Source of the DNA: Tanytarsus gracilentus
Taxonomy: Eukaryota; Arthropoda; Insecta; Diptera; Chironomidae
Length of the DNA: 64,000 nucleotides
Assembly: GCA_038502055.1 (NCBI GenBank)
Contig: JAXRKN010000044.1
Coordinates: 2,576,001 to 2,640,000, forward strand
Direction of reading: 5' to 3'
Shown here: positions 49,974 through 63,032 of the stretch, piece by piece
How the letters are laid out: the number at the start of each line of letters is the position of its first letter
Numbering within the stretch: position 1 is the stretch's first letter
Notes under the pieces: model-generated
What the model saw: the letters and a program-made list of their open reading frames with translations, nothing else
Database searches by the model: none
What the model was told of the DNA's origin: nothing
Translations under genes and position numbers: made by a program

Positions 49974-51353
49974 CATGACAAGATAATTTTCCTTCCCTTC
50001 GAGTTTTATATTTGTGTGTGCGTCCGTCATTCATTCAATAGTGGAAACATATCTTTAACTATAATTATCGGATGTATATGAAATTCTTACTCCAATTTCT
50101 CGGATTTGAATGAAATGGAAATTAATATTTAGCACGGAATCGCGTCTCACTTTTTATTTCAACGAAGTTGATTATTGTGGGAAAATTTTCTCAACGAAAT
50201 CGGACTCGAGCTCATATTGAGTGCGATTTGATGTCAAAATGAGTGAAATTTTCCCACTCGCTGAATTGCAATAATGGCAATTAGTGGCAGACAAAAAGAA
50301 GAATTTAAAAGCTCTTAAATTTTCTCGGTATAGTCTTAAGTGATGAGAAATTAAGTATTTGAAGTTTGATGTAATTAAAGTCGATTAATGTGACGAAAGA
50401 GTTTTTTATCGACTAATTACAGCATCTCGCGGGTTAATGCGAAAATTGTTGGCATTGCAAGCTGATGGAAGTGTTTCACTTAAATAAATTATTAAACTGC
50501 CATCATCGATGACATTAATAAACTGGAAAAGTTTTTTTTTGGAAAATTGTGTCGGTCCGGAAGTCATCCCCGAATGCTGGCATCTCACATAAGAAATTTC
50601 CTCGATCATCCCTCTCAATTTATTAGAAAGCATGACTTCCGTCATCCATCATCATCATTGTCATCGTTCGGAGCAATTATGATGATATTTTGTTTACAAT
50701 TGTGCGTGCATGAAATATATTCAGCAGCATGCAACATGCACAACACCAACCAGATGAAAGGAGAATGAACAAACATTTATTTACCCCCCGAAAAAAAAAC
50801 AGCAGAAATATTTAACATGTGAAAGTTATTACAATCGTGTCGAAAGGATATCGATGAATTAATATCTGAGTAATTTCAAGGCATTGAGTTATAAATAAAC
50901 ACACATCGTGACAGAGAAAAGTCAGTCCTCATTATTGTTATTTCATATCTAAATTTAAGAAGGGGGCAAGTCTCACATAGTTTAAGGGTTTTATTCTCTC
51001 TCTCTCTTCCTCGCTTCCTCTTTCATAATAATATTTTTCGTCTTTTCTGTAAAATAATATTTATATTTGACACGTGGCGATAGTTAGCAGCAGTAAATCA
51101 GTAGTTTTACTCTCTATTTTGTGCGTGAATTGCTTTCAATGTAAACATGAAAAATATATCTGTGAGGAGGATCTAGAGGAAGTTTTGTTATTATATGGAA
51201 GGAAGTTGGGAATTTTTCAATAAAATTATCATTGAATCGACATTATGACTTGGTTGATTGACCTTCTTTAATGGGAGTTTTTTTGATGGCAAAAAATCAA
51301 TAGAAAGTGCAAAAAATAAATACAAGAAATGCGAGAAACAATTTTATTTATAA

Positions 51354-51364
51354 GTATTCGAACC
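51354..51364 (-). repeat. B-box near copy
   Basis: The minus strand reads TTGGGTTCGAATACTTAT, one substitution from the 11-mer. Confidence 0.6.
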
Positions 51365-52369
51365 CAAGACTTTTTGCTCAATTTCAAATAAATAATTTAA
51401 TTTAAAATCTCAATTCATTTGACTAAAGTGCTCGATTTTAAATTATTCATCACAACACATTTGGTGCATAAGTGCAAACGTAATCTCATAAAATAATAAT
51501 AATTGTTTCGCATAAATATAATCTTCAAAATGCATGAACGCATGGCTGCTTCACCGTCGTCGCGACATAACAAAAGAAGCAATGCATTCGCAATTCAACT
51601 ATTTAGCGCCGAAAGAATTAATTATGAAAAATTTTCATCTTACAAATTTATCATTTTTTTTTCGTTCTTTCTTCGCTCTCTCGAGATAGCTGTCATAGGA
51701 CATTTGTCATAATGAGACACGAGGCATTTCAGCATATTACATTAATATTTCTTTTTGTGGCTGGCAATATAGCGTGAAGACAGTTGACTACAAAGAGCAT
51801 ATCACGAAAGTAGCGACAGACTAATAGGCGTAATAATTTCTTTAACAAATTAATAAATTGCTTCACAATCTTCCAAGTTCGAAGTCACTAAAGTTTATGT
51901 CACAAATTTATCAGCTGAAAGCCATCAATCATCGAGTCAATTTGAGGCCTTTAATCATCCGCAATTTTCTTCTTTATTTTCGGGTAGATCGTTGCATTGT
52001 TGACGATTTTCTAAAAATGAACATTTGAAAATAGAACATAAAAAAATGTGAAGCGACGAGAATTTAAAATATTATAAGATGAAAATCAAATTACAACGCA
52101 GCCGACGATAGAAAAGACAAAAAGATTTTTTTTATTGTATTATTTTTAAAAATAGCATTTTTCCTCTTCTCAACGCAATCTTTAAAGTGTCGTTCATTGA
52201 CTGATCGAATAGAAGAAGCTCGATGACATCGTGAATAAATATTTTTCTCAATTTCTATTAGCTCTAATTTTGTAGATATGCAAATTACACGTAATCAAGT
52301 TGATATGGATTGAAATAAATGAAAATAATTTTATTTTTATCAATTCTGATTTATTTTAATTTTACAATT

Positions 52370-53305
52370 TTATGTGCTTTTAAATGGAACAACTTTGTAA
52401 GTGCGATCTTCAGTAAAAATTGTCTCAACTTCTTCTCCTTCTTCTTGCTCATAAATTTCAACATTCACCTTTTCTTTCATTGGTTTTAAAGTCTTTTCAC
52501 TAGAAAGAAATTCTCTAAGTAATTCACGAAGTTCCTCGTTACTTTCCTTTAATTCATTGATTTGATTTTGTAAATCTTCCACAGTATTTTTTAAATCTTC
52601 GATCTCTTCATCGTGTCTGCAAACAAAATCTACAAAATCATCAATTTCACATCTTGGTGGTTGAGTTGTTGTTGGTACGGTAGTTGTAGGATCGACATCT
52701 GGACATTGAATTTGAAGAGCTTCAATTAAAAGTGCAATTGCCGCTGAGCCATCAGCAGCCATGCTAATGCAAATATTATTGTAGAATTTTACGTTGAATA
52801 AATTGTCTAATCCATCAAGCAAACCATCACCAACTCGCGTAATACCATTGGCCCAAAAATTCACGAAAGTCATGTTTGGTGTTGGCTCAAAAAAGTTTCC
52901 TGGTATTCTTCCAATCCACGAATAATTAATCATCCAATATTCCAAATCTGGATACTGAACAAGTTCATCGCCATTTAAACCCACAATTGCACAATCATCA
53001 AAGATGAGACCGATCATATTGGGGAAGACATCCAAAATTCCAGCTGGTACGAAAGAAAGGTTAAACTGATCACAGCGTGTATAAGTTGGCCAACCAAAGT
53101 AGAGAATTCTCGTAGCTTCAAGATATGCCTCAGTGCCATTGGCTCGAGTTATGTGCGTTGAATTATCAGAAAAATCCATTGTAGCTACGTTACAGGTAAA
53201 AACCTGGTTAATGACTGTTCCAACATATGTGTAATATGAATATCTGCATCCAATCTCAATACCACTTGCTACCGTGGCAAAAATTAAGAGAATTAAAAAT
53301 TTCAT
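52370..53305 (-). CDS. secreted LRR-like protein with C-terminal coiled coil
   Basis: A single exon encodes 311 residues. A signal peptide (MKFLILLIFATVASG) is followed by a Cys-containing N-terminal domain, Leu-rich-repeat-like segments (about 75-185: LDVFPNMIGLIFDDC, YPDLEYWMINYSWIG, TPNMTFVNFWANGI, GLDNLFNVKFYNN), a Cys-flanked Thr/Pro linker (about 201-219), a coiled coil (about 230-270, EEIEDLKNTVEDLQNQINEL) and an acidic tail. Five N-glycosylation sequons occur (near 48, 56, 82, 127, 144). The start is set by the promoter: an in-frame Met 24 codons upstream (53377) lies upstream of the TATA box, outside the predicted transcript. Two minus-strand AATAAA signals (52350-52355, 52330-52335) follow the stop closely. 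I do not recognise an ortholog. The layout of LRR, Cys, then coiled coil recalls mosquito LRIM/APL1 immune proteins, but that is only an architectural analogy. Confidence 0.8.
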   Translation of the reverse strand: MKFLILLIFATVASGIEIGCRYSYYTYVGTVINQVFTCNVATMDFSDNSTHITRANGTEAYLEATRILYFGWPTYTRCDQFNLSFVPAGILDVFPNMIGLIFDDCAIVGLNGDELVQYPDLEYWMINYSWIGRIPGNFFEPTPNMTFVNFWANGITRVGDGLLDGLDNLFNVKFYNNICISMAADGSAAIALLIEALQIQCPDVDPTTTVPTTTQPPRCEIDDFVDFVCRHDEEIEDLKNTVEDLQNQINELKESNEELRELLREFLSSEKTLKPMKEKVNVEIYEQEEGEEVETIFTEDRTYKVVPFKST

Positions 53306-53337
53306 TTTGATTTTAGCACTTGGAAATATTTTGAAAC

Positions 53338-53371
53338 ACTGAAGTGAACTTCTTATGGTGGAAACATTATA
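53338..53371 (-). promoter_or_regulatory. TATA box and initiator of the secreted LRR-like gene
   Basis: On the minus strand TATAAT (53371-53366) starts exactly 31 bp upstream of the A in TCAGT (53342-53338; A at 53340). This is ideal TATA-Inr spacing and predicts a 35-nt 5' UTR before the ATG at 53305. Confidence 0.7.
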
Positions 53372-53444
53372 TTTCAAAAAGTAATCTTATCAAATAGTAC
53401 TTCCGAGTTTTCTTTGAAAATGACTTATTTAATTTTTTTATGCC

Positions 53445-53561
53445 ACGTTTGGACAAAGATAAAAGATTCCGTTATAATTTTATTTTTTCTCTTCTTTTTT
53501 TTCGCTCAAATATTTTTGGAAGTGTGAATTAAAATCTAAATATTTTTCTATGTCCAAACGT
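53445..53561. repeat. 117-bp element with perfect 11-bp terminal inverted repeats
   Basis: ACGTTTGGACA (53445-53455) is perfectly inverted at 53551-53561, and similarity extends inward (ACAAAGATAAA against ACATAGAAAAA). It is MITE-like, about 75 bp upstream of the LRR-like gene's TATA box. No clear target duplication was seen. Confidence 0.55.
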
Positions 53562-54105
53562 AGATTTTGATCTATTTTTGTTGTGCGTAAATAAATTTCT
53601 TAATATTAAACTGAATTGTTTTTGTCAAGCTTATTGATAAGATATGAAACAATTAAAAATCATGAGTAATTAAATTGTGAATCATTTTTCAAAAATATCT
53701 TATCAAAAAATTAAGCAATTCAACTAAATCGATAGCATCGGGTTGCACGCGTGAAAAAATATATTTTCGACACACATCAATTAATGCTAATGCACTTTGT
53801 AGAAAATTAAATTCTAAATCGCTCGCACGTCGACAAAAATTGCACTTAACGACAGCGAATTAATTTTCAATTCTAAAATTACGATCAAAAAATTAAAAGA
53901 TTAAATTTAATGGTTTCAGCTTGCACTGCGTGAGCGAATTTAAATATAATTTTAAAAATAAATCTCGCAAGTAAATTTCAATTTTCCTCCTTGCGATTTT
54001 TGGTGTGTGCTTAGTTGACAGGCACAATCGATAAATTTATCTCCAAGGGTGGGTAAATCGCGATTTTGAATTAATTTTTTATCCAGTTTTAGTTTTGAAT
54101 CTAAC

Positions 54106-54165
54106 GATTTAAATATAAATCTTGGGATTTTAAAATAAATCTTGAGATTTAAATTTAAATCCTGG
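54106..54165 (+). repeat. 20-bp tandem repeat, three units
   Basis: Three consecutive 20-bp units (GATTTAAATNTAAATCTTGG type) start at 54106, 54126 and 54146; a fourth begins (GATTTAA) and decays. Confidence 0.75.
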
Positions 54166-55730
54166 GATTTAATAGTACCAACCCTGGTTTTTTCGCATTT
54201 CGCATTGCATCCGAATGTTTTCTTCTTAGTCACACTCTTTTGCAATTCATTCACCCCACCACCCAGTGCTGAGCAATGCAATTTTCTTCGGATTTAAATT
54301 TTATTTTTCAATTATCTTTTTTTTCTACATGGTGTGTGACACTAAATCTATGTGTGTCGAAATGGAAAGACAAATATTTGCGAGAAAATTGAAAATTAAA
54401 ATTTTTTATGCATATCGAATTGCGATATTAAAAAATTACCCTCCCATCTCATCATTCTGTAACGCACGCAAGACAAATTGAGTGTCGGCATGAGTTTGTG
54501 CGACCCCGAGGGGAAATTTCCTCCCACTTGCTGCTTGCACACACCATGCTGGAAATGTAAACAAAGTGTTACTAATAAAATAATCATAATCATCTTTTTA
54601 TGCTCATATATTGTCGCATCTCCGGGGATTTTTTGTGTCTCACTCATTTAATAAATTTAAATGCGGAAAATTTTTAGCACCCCAAAATGATGACAAAGTG
54701 AGGGACTTTTGAATCTCTGCACGTGTTGACAATATGATGAATAATTTAAACATGCATAATGTGTTTGCACTCATCTACATAAAAGAGTTCTTTCATCAGG
54801 GGTTTGATTGCCATTTATGAACTGAAATATTTTTCACTATTTAACGCGTGAAAGATGAAAGGATTGAATTAAATACTTAGAGAAGGGAAGGGTGCGAAAG
54901 TTATTAAAAACTTTAAATCTTTTATCAAAACATTTTGATATCAGCTTAATTTTTAATGAAATTTTCGATTCCTTTATAGGTCAAAATATCCTCAACGTAA
55001 TCTCAATTTAAAACTATTCTAAAATTCAATCAAAAAAATATTCTAAAGTCATTAGTTATGCATACGGACTTGCAAATTCATTTGTCGCGCTTATTTTTAG
55101 GTTACTGCATTGTTTTGCATTTCTAATGCGAACGTATCATACCCACATTCGATTCATGTAATTGAGATTTTATGAGGTGAATTTATTAAATCTCTTTAAC
55201 GGTCTTCGCTTAAAAATTCATAATTTTATTTGTCAAACGAGACGTGCGTGAAATTTTCGATGCGCATTTGTGTCATGGGAACAGAAAAAAATTCTTGATA
55301 TATCCGCGTTCATTTGAGAGTTAATCGATATCGAGTTGCTTGCCGTTTTCTGGCAATTTTCTTTATTAGTTATCATTATTCTTTATTTCACCCCTCAATC
55401 ACCTTTATTATTCTCATTTCGTTCATTAAAGCAAACACAACAGAGAAGATATTTCCTTGCTGCCTGATGCCTTAATCTATAATTAAGCATTGAATTTTTC
55501 TTCTTTGTTTTTTCCTCCGAGAGCATTTTCAGGTGAAGGGAGGAAAAAATCAGATAAAAAATATTTTTTTCTCCCAATTAGAAATTTATTTTTTAAAAAA
55601 GAAAATTAAATATTTCTTAAACATTTCAAACTGGTCGGACAGCAGCAAGGATATTCAGTCACAAAATGTTGATCCCAACTTTGCCATTTTACCTTTTTGT
55701 GTGTATATTGTACATTATGAAAGATAATTG

Positions 55731-55769
55731 CTCTCTCTCTCTCTGCAACATGATGATAATGATGATGAT
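55731..55769 (+). repeat. adjacent (CT)n and (ATG)n microsatellites
   Basis: CT dinucleotides at 55731-55744, then a few bases later ATG/AATG units to about 55769. Confidence 0.75.
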
Positions 55770-56257
55770 TCTTTAGGAGATTAAAAATAGGAGTGAGAGA
55801 GTTAAAGGCAGGCAAAAGGGTAATTAATCGTGAAGGGAATAATAATAATTTTCCATTTCAATGCGTATAATTATCAAGGTTCACGAGAAAGAAGCAAGAA
55901 ATAGTCTTTCGGAATAAAGGGTGAGAGACGTTAAAGGGCAGATGAGAATAGAAAAGATAAAATTTCCTTAATCTTCATTTTTCCACATTGAATGTATGAA
56001 GGAAATAATGAGTTAAGGAGTTTTCTTCCACTTTCACAGATGACGAGTAAATCGAGATCATTTTCGTTTCAGTTTTAATGCTTGATGAGTTAATGGTATT
56101 ATTTTAGTTGATGGTGTGTGTTATTAGATTTTAATTAACAATGACGTGTCACGATAAATTTGGAAGAAAAGTTTTTTGCCGTCACAAATTTATGAGAAAA
56201 AAGTTAAGTATTTTAAGAAAAAGTAAAAAGCAAAAAATTAATAAGATAAAAACTATG

Positions 56258-56268
56258 GGTTCAAGTCC
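56258..56268 (+). repeat. B-box variant with a perfect T-arm stem
   Basis: TGGGTTCAAGTCCCA (from 56256): TGGG and CCCA pair perfectly around TTCAAGT, the textbook tRNA T-arm. No A box is visible upstream. Confidence 0.65.
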
Positions 56269-58917
56269 CAGTTCTTTGAAATAAATTTGTTTCATCATGC
56301 ATTTTTTTTGAATAAATTTCCACTTTTTATCTGCATAAAAAAAATAAATTCAAAAATTTCCACTTTGACATGTTTTCAGGAAAAATAAGCGCGACAACAA
56401 ACAAAATTTTTTTTCCTCTCTCTCGCGCATTTTCTACCGCCACAACATACTCTGCTATGCAAAGTAAATTTTCTGTAAACAGATCAGATTTCAACACACA
56501 ACAAGCAAAGAGAAATTTTATGGAAGGAATTTTATTTTTATTTTATTTTTCAGGATGAGAAGAAAGCAGGAAGATATAAAAATTCAATTGGAGATGTAAA
56601 TAAAAAAAGTGAGGAATGAATATTTTGTGAATATTAGTCGGAGATGCCACAAGGAAGTAAGCGATATCTTACCCAAAAAAAATATTTCCCTACGTAAATG
56701 AAAAAAATAAATAAGAAAATTTCTGTTTGCATTTCACGTGCCATCAATTTTTCTCTCTCCTCGAAAAAAAAGGTAATTTCGTTAATGCAATTAGAATTTT
56801 TTGACCCGAAAATAATGTGGAGTGGTTCTTTATCATCACGGACATTGAATAAAAAATTATTTTCGTGTTGAATTTTGATTACTGCGTGTGAGAGAGTCTT
56901 CGCGCATTCTAGCACGAAATCAGCGAAGTGAAATGAAGAAGAAGGTTGGAGGAATTTCAATAATGTCCCACTTAAGTTCGCTAGAATTTGTTGTTTGAAA
57001 ATAAAAATTTTATTCAAGTATTGGCATTGAATATTAAATCAACATCCTAGTAATATTCGATAGAAATCTTAATGGAGCATAAACACACCTCTCTTGTATG
57101 ACAAACGCAAATTACCTTGTCGCGAATTATTAGTCAAAATGAGTTAGTAGAACATTTGTTATTTTTGAATTAAAAAGTTACGTTTCATTTTCCAGCTCGT
57201 TCCTTTAAATTTTATTAATTTCAATAAATGATTACTTAACTTAATTTTAATTAGTTGTGTAATTACAATATCATTTTATTTTCATTAAATTTTTAGAATA
57301 ATTTTTAACAAAAATTTGTTTCACTTTCTATTTTGTTCCAATATATTTTAAAAACATCGGACCTTCCAAGTTTCCACTAAACCCAACTCACATCACATTC
57401 AGCATATTTCAATTGCTATTCATATCGCATGATAGCTCATTGAAGAAGGCACAGCGCAGTGACCACAATTAATAAATTTAATTTTATTATATTTCATTCG
57501 CCCATTTTTGCCATTCTACGAGCATGACTGTGAGAACTTTTAAAATTCCATCAAATTTTAATATTTCCTTGCTACTGGTAGAGCAATAAAACAAATGGAG
57601 GTGCTGTGGCTGTGAATATTAATAAACACATGAATGATGGATTTATTTATATGGGCATTTTGCACCTTTCTATTGCTTTCAGCTTGTCATCATAAATATC
57701 GCATACGATGCACTCCGGTGGAGGCTTTTTGGTGTGACAAAAAATCGCTCGTTACAGCGGTCACAAATCATGTAAACTTCTACAATGGACAATGAAGGAA
57801 ACATGCGAGAACGACATTCGAAATGTAAATTTTTATTCGATTCAATTGTTTGCTATCAGGCTCGAAAAAAAAAGAAAGAAAGAAGCGTTCAGACACTTTT
57901 TCTCTCTCTTTTCAGTTCAATAATAATGAAATTGACTGCAGTCACCTCACGTACACGCACTGAAAATTCAGAAATTGAAGAGCGAGAAAAAATTGTGTGT
58001 GTGCCTTTATATGCGCGAGTTTAAAAGATAAACACGAGCAATAAATGGCTTTTTTTGCTCGAGCTTTGTAATTTCCATTTTTATTTAATGCTCATTATTT
58101 TATAATATCCATTAGCTGAAACTGTCATATCGCGAGCTGCTTGCGCTGACATAAAGGCTGTTTAATGTGTTTTCTTAATTATAATTCCTCGCTAATTGTA
58201 TTGCGCACCATTTGTGACCTAATGTGAACCTCCAACGTTGTGTAATTTCTTACTCAAATTTATTGTTGATTGGATTAATTGAAATATTTTTTTCTTCTAA
58301 ATGTTAAATAATTTTTTCTTAGAAATAATTAAAGAGTAATTAGAGTAAAATAATTTACATTCAAATCCTTGAATTTAGCTAAAAACTCAAATCATCACAT
58401 TTTTCATAGTTAATTCATTTATTTGCCCCTCATTTATAACCTCATGGCACAAAATGCGTAAAAATAAATAAATTCTAACAAATTTTAATATCAGTCTAAA
58501 ATTAAAAATTCCAAGTGCGTTTTCGAGTAAGTCACACACAGTAGAGCCAGCAATTTTAACGAAAAAAAAATGTTAGTAATTTGATATTTAACGCAGCTCG
58601 CAACGGCGACATGATAATGCTTTATTTTATTGCTGAAAAAAAATTAATAACCTCAATTCTTCCCGATGTTGGCTGGTGTGAACGTGTTTGGAAGCGATAC
58701 GCATTGCAATTTTTTTCACACTACCGAGTGTGTAACATTGAAATTGCTTGCATTTCTTAATGCACACCACTCTAATAAATTCAGCACAGCTGATCAATCA
58801 ATTGACTTCCAATTGCTAATTGAAATTTATGACATGAAGTGCGAGAATCCATGTGAAATGTTTGCACATGTCAAGGCTTTAAGCTGTGGGTGAGCGAGAA
58901 AAAAATAGTTCTTGCCT

Positions 58918-58996
58918 TCAAGGGTTGGAATTTGAAGTTTTCATGTTTAAAAATAAAATTTTAAAGGCTAAAATCAATTCAATTAATTCCCATGTG
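58918..58996. repeat. palindromic element, ~79 bp
   Basis: The left end TCAAGGGTTGGAATTTG matches the family consensus. The right end (ATTCCCATGTG) is only partly its inverse. Confidence 0.3.
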
Positions 58997-59285
58997 TTCG
59001 CACCTCGACATTTTTTATCGCTTAAACATTCTTGCGCTCGCTACAAAATATAATAATGATAATCAGCAGCTACAACCTCAAACAGTAGCAATATCTAATA
59101 AATTATCACCTCTCTCTACCCGCTCGATTGTATATCAAAGTGTGACCAAAAATGGGAATCTCTTCTGATTCAATTCAACAATTCGCGCTGCATTGACAAG
59201 AGTGCAAAACTGTTGCATTCGCGCTAGATGTGCAAAAAAATATAAATATAATAATATTGGATCTGGCGATAAAGTAAAAAGAAAA

Positions 59286-59478
59286 TTGAGGGAGAAGTGA
59301 AATAAAATGGGACAAAATAAAAACATAAATGCATTTAAATAAATTAAAAGTTTTATTTAAATTTTAGGATTCGAACCCTAATTTTTGTAAATTTAAATTT
59401 ATCAATTATTTATTATTTTAAATATTGCTCACTTTTGAAAATTATTTAAAAATTTCCCATTTCCTGTCACCCTTCCCT
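59286..59478. repeat. palindromic element with central B box, ~193 bp
   Basis: The left end GAGGGAGAAGTGAAAT...TGGGAC resembles the right end read inverted (AAGGGTGACAGGAAATGGGAAA). An exact minus-strand B box (59367) lies close to the middle. Confidence 0.4.
59367..59377 (-). repeat. B-box 11-mer, exact copy
   Basis: The minus strand reads ATTAG-GGTTCGAATCC-TAAAATTTAAAT. Confidence 0.8.
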
Positions 59479-61342
59479 ATTTCTCACCTTCTTCTCTCAA
59501 AACCCATCCACTTAGCTTATAACGCAAAAGCACATTTTTATATGTTGCAAAAACAATAAACACGATTCATAAAAAAAATTCGAATCGAAAACGGGCTGCG
59601 AGACAAACGAAAGCCTTTTACATATGTTATGTTCGCAACAATCGACGATGTGCATCAAGAAGAAGAGTCTGAAGTTCCTTATAACATGATTATAATAAAA
59701 ATATTTATATTAATAATCAATTTATTCACTTTTTACCGCTGTTTCTTTTTATTATTTGAGAGTTTTAAATGGGAGAGTCGAGGGTTGGACATTTCATAAT
59801 TTTAACTAAATTTTTTTGATTGAGATTTTAACATTTACACTTTATAAAGCTTTATAGTGAATAAAAAATATAAAAAGTGCTAGAAATTTAAAATTTTAAA
59901 TGCTCGCACACGAAGTTTCTTATTTGATGTGACTTTAAACGAAAAAGTGAACACCTGAGAATTTCTTACACTTCTTTATGGACGCGCAATGCGAGAAAGA
60001 AAGAAAAAGTGTTTTTTAGCGAAAAGACATTGAATTAAATGCAGAGCGAACATAAAGAGGTGTCGTTGGATACATTTTTGCCAATATAAGAAGGAATTAA
60101 TGAGATGAGATTTAATCGGCTGCTTACAAATTTTATACTTTTACCTCAACCTTTACTTAGAATCAGAAAAATATTCCCTCGAGAAAAATAATCATTTCCC
60201 CATTAATTTACGAGAATTCCATCCCTCATAAACTTAAACAAAATTTATTAATCCGAGAGTGAGATGGAAAATCTTGCCGCGCTATAACGAGGAACTATTT
60301 TCATATAATGATGTCCTTGGGAGCAATAAATAAACTTCAAAAAAAGGGCAGTAATTTCTGAGTTTATATCGCAACCACCAGAAGTGATGTAAAACATGAG
60401 AGATTGTAATTAGTTTTATATTGCTGTTTGAATTGGTTAAAGAAGAAGTAAATTGGGTTGAGGAAAAAATTAACGAAAAAAAGAGGGAACATTTTTTTAG
60501 ATCGCATAAAATTTTAGAAAGTTTTGCAGTGAAAATTTCAAAAAAATACTTTAACTTTACTTGAAATTATAAATAAATCTTTTTATCAACTTTTTTCTCT
60601 CTCTCTCAAAAATCTCAATTTAATTGAACGACATTGAATTCCCATAAAGTGCAGCACATGTGGTCTGTATCACGTCTCAAGTGTTTCACTTTTAATCAGT
60701 CATTAAAATTCATTATTTTATAATCACTGAATTGACTTTCACGCTACTTATCATTATAAAAAAAATATCAAGCCTTACGCACTATAAATGGAAATGACAT
60801 CAAGATCATTGGAGATTAAATAATTGCCTTTCATTACATGCCAATGAGTAAAGTGATGATATAAAAAAAAGTTTAACTTAAAAACATGTTTGTGCGTAAA
60901 GAATTTATATATTTTTTTGTTACGTGTGAAACACATGACCGTGTCGATTTTATATGACAGTAAATAAATCTGCATTTACCCCCAAAATAAAAGAGAGCTA
61001 AGTGAAAATCAATGTCGCATATCAAAATTCATATCCAAATCAATCCCTCGAAAGTAAGAGAGCAAAAAAGGTTTTCTTCATAAATATATAAGTGGAAAAT
61101 CTCGAAAGAGTATGTCGTGTGCTGCATGTCACACACATGGTTTAGAAAATCATATTTCAAGTCAACATGAGAATCGCATTCAGAATAATCCATGTGAGAT
61201 TTTATTCATAATGTCATATGACATGATTTTTACATAATCTTTGACACTTTGAAGAGAATTGAAGAATTTTTCAATGCTTTTATATTTGTAATTTTGCATA
61301 CAGTTTTATATTCAAAAGGACGAAAAAAAATTGTAACAAACA

Positions 61343-61353
61343 GGATTCGAACC
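61343..61353 (-). repeat. B-box 11-mer, exact copy
   Basis: The minus strand reads AAATTG-GGTTCGAATCC-TGTTTG. Confidence 0.8.
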
Positions 61354-63032
61354 CAATTTAATGTTATTAAAATTTTTGATTTTAAATTTTACTTCTAAAT
61401 GAATTAATTTTTAAATGTTCTGTTTTTCCATCAAGATGCCAATAAATCATTGTAATTCACTCTGATAATCTAATCGATAATGGACATGCAAGAGAAGAAT
61501 AAAAAGAACTAAATAATCGAAACATGATCGATGCAGGTCGTGAATGAATAAAAAATGAGGAAGGCGAGCCATTAGTTGGTGGACAGGCATAGCAGTGGGA
61601 GATTATCAATCAAAATATTTGCAAGGCATTCACATTAGAGAGTACAAAATTGAATTTTTTTATGTGACACCGTAAAAAAAAAGTCGATCAATCTTTTTTC
61701 ACGTTGAGTGAAAATTCTTTTGGGAAATTTATCCGAAAAATATTTTGATTGATCATCCATTTGTGACCAAACTTTTTGGGCTAACGATAAAAAAAATATT
61801 GAATTCATTGTAAAAAAGATCTTTTATAAACTTTTTAATTAGTTTCCACCTAATAATTGCGTAACATTTCCTCACCGTGTAGCTTCTCTTGAAAAGGAAA
61901 TGAAATGCCGTCTCGATATGCCAGATCGGCGATCTCTTTTTATATTACTAATGTGATGATGATACGTGGCTCATTCACTCAGCACATACAGATCTGGCTC
62001 TTCGTTCCAGGTATAAATAGTTTCGTTACATGATGACATAGCAAAAATAGTTTGATATTTTTTTATCCTCTCCTCTTCACACATTATTATTGAATTGTGA
62101 TATGTGAGTAAGGTGCTTCTGGTTTTCTTTCATAATTCTCAGCTTGAAACGGTCAAAGCAAAATTTATTATTAATTTTTAAGAAATAATTAAATTCTCTT
62201 TTTGCTTGAGAATAAAATTTATTATCCTTTGTGGTAAATATTTAAAAAATTATCACCCCTTGCATTAAATTTTTTAATTTCATATAAAATTCGACAAGTA
62301 GCTAACATGAGTATTCAAACTTGTACACACTCATTCAAATGATGATTTTTCAAAATAGCTCCATTGAATGAAAAATTATTTAATTTATTTTTTATGCTGC
62401 CTGTGACTCCTTCATCAAGAAATGCCGCAAGACAAGCTGAAGATGCTTTTTTGCTCCCTCACCACTCTCGCATGTATTCGATTGTTGCATTCGAGCGTAA
62501 CAAAATTGGAATCGCACCTTTTAAATAGTTTAATTTCAATTCCATCACACTCGAGCGGCACCGTTAGATGCGACTTTTATGTGTGGAAAAAGAAATTATA
62601 ATTTTTTTTTCGAGAGAGCTCAAGATAATTTCACATTTAACGGCATCGATGATTTGTAACTTTTCTCATTGTTCTAGAATTAAAATTTCATCCTCACATC
62701 AGAAATTTGTGTGTATGTGCTAAAATCGTTTGAAATAAAACTAATTAAAATTTTTTATATCTAGACCAAAAATTATATTTTTTCCTTCTTGTATCGAAAC
62801 AATTTTTTTTTGTGAGCCGACAAACGATGTGAGTGGAATTTTTTAATTGTCGAACGATGGAAGCAGATTTTTATGATTTCATCCGTATATAATTAGGGTA
62901 ATGTGTTAGATGATGAGAGATGCGAAAAAATGAAGAGAAAAATTTAATTTAGGAAGTGACAGAAAAAAAATAATTGGATGAAACTAGAAAACATTTGACA
63001 CTGAATGAACATCATCGAAATTCATATTTTTA

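Larger units (their letters stand above)
46803..52329. other. intergenic stretch between the F-box and LRR-like genes
   Basis: No supported gene. It holds B-box copies at 47089 and 51354, (GA)n at 49957-49973 and a CT tract at about 50995-51008. Open frames at 47956, 48228 and 48990 are short and without domains. Confidence 0.5.

Noticed and set aside
53306..53377. 24-codon N-terminal extension of the secreted LRR-like protein
   Set aside because: It would begin upstream of the TATA box and would bury the signal peptide.
54106..54281. minus-strand frame through the 20-bp tandem repeat
   Set aside because: A 60-bp array of near-identical AT-rich units produces the apparent coding; no family is recognisable.
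57661..57785. possible exon after a strong CTTTCAG acceptor
   Set aside because: Two frames are open, the donor is poor and nothing is recognisable; many chance acceptors of this quality exist in the window.
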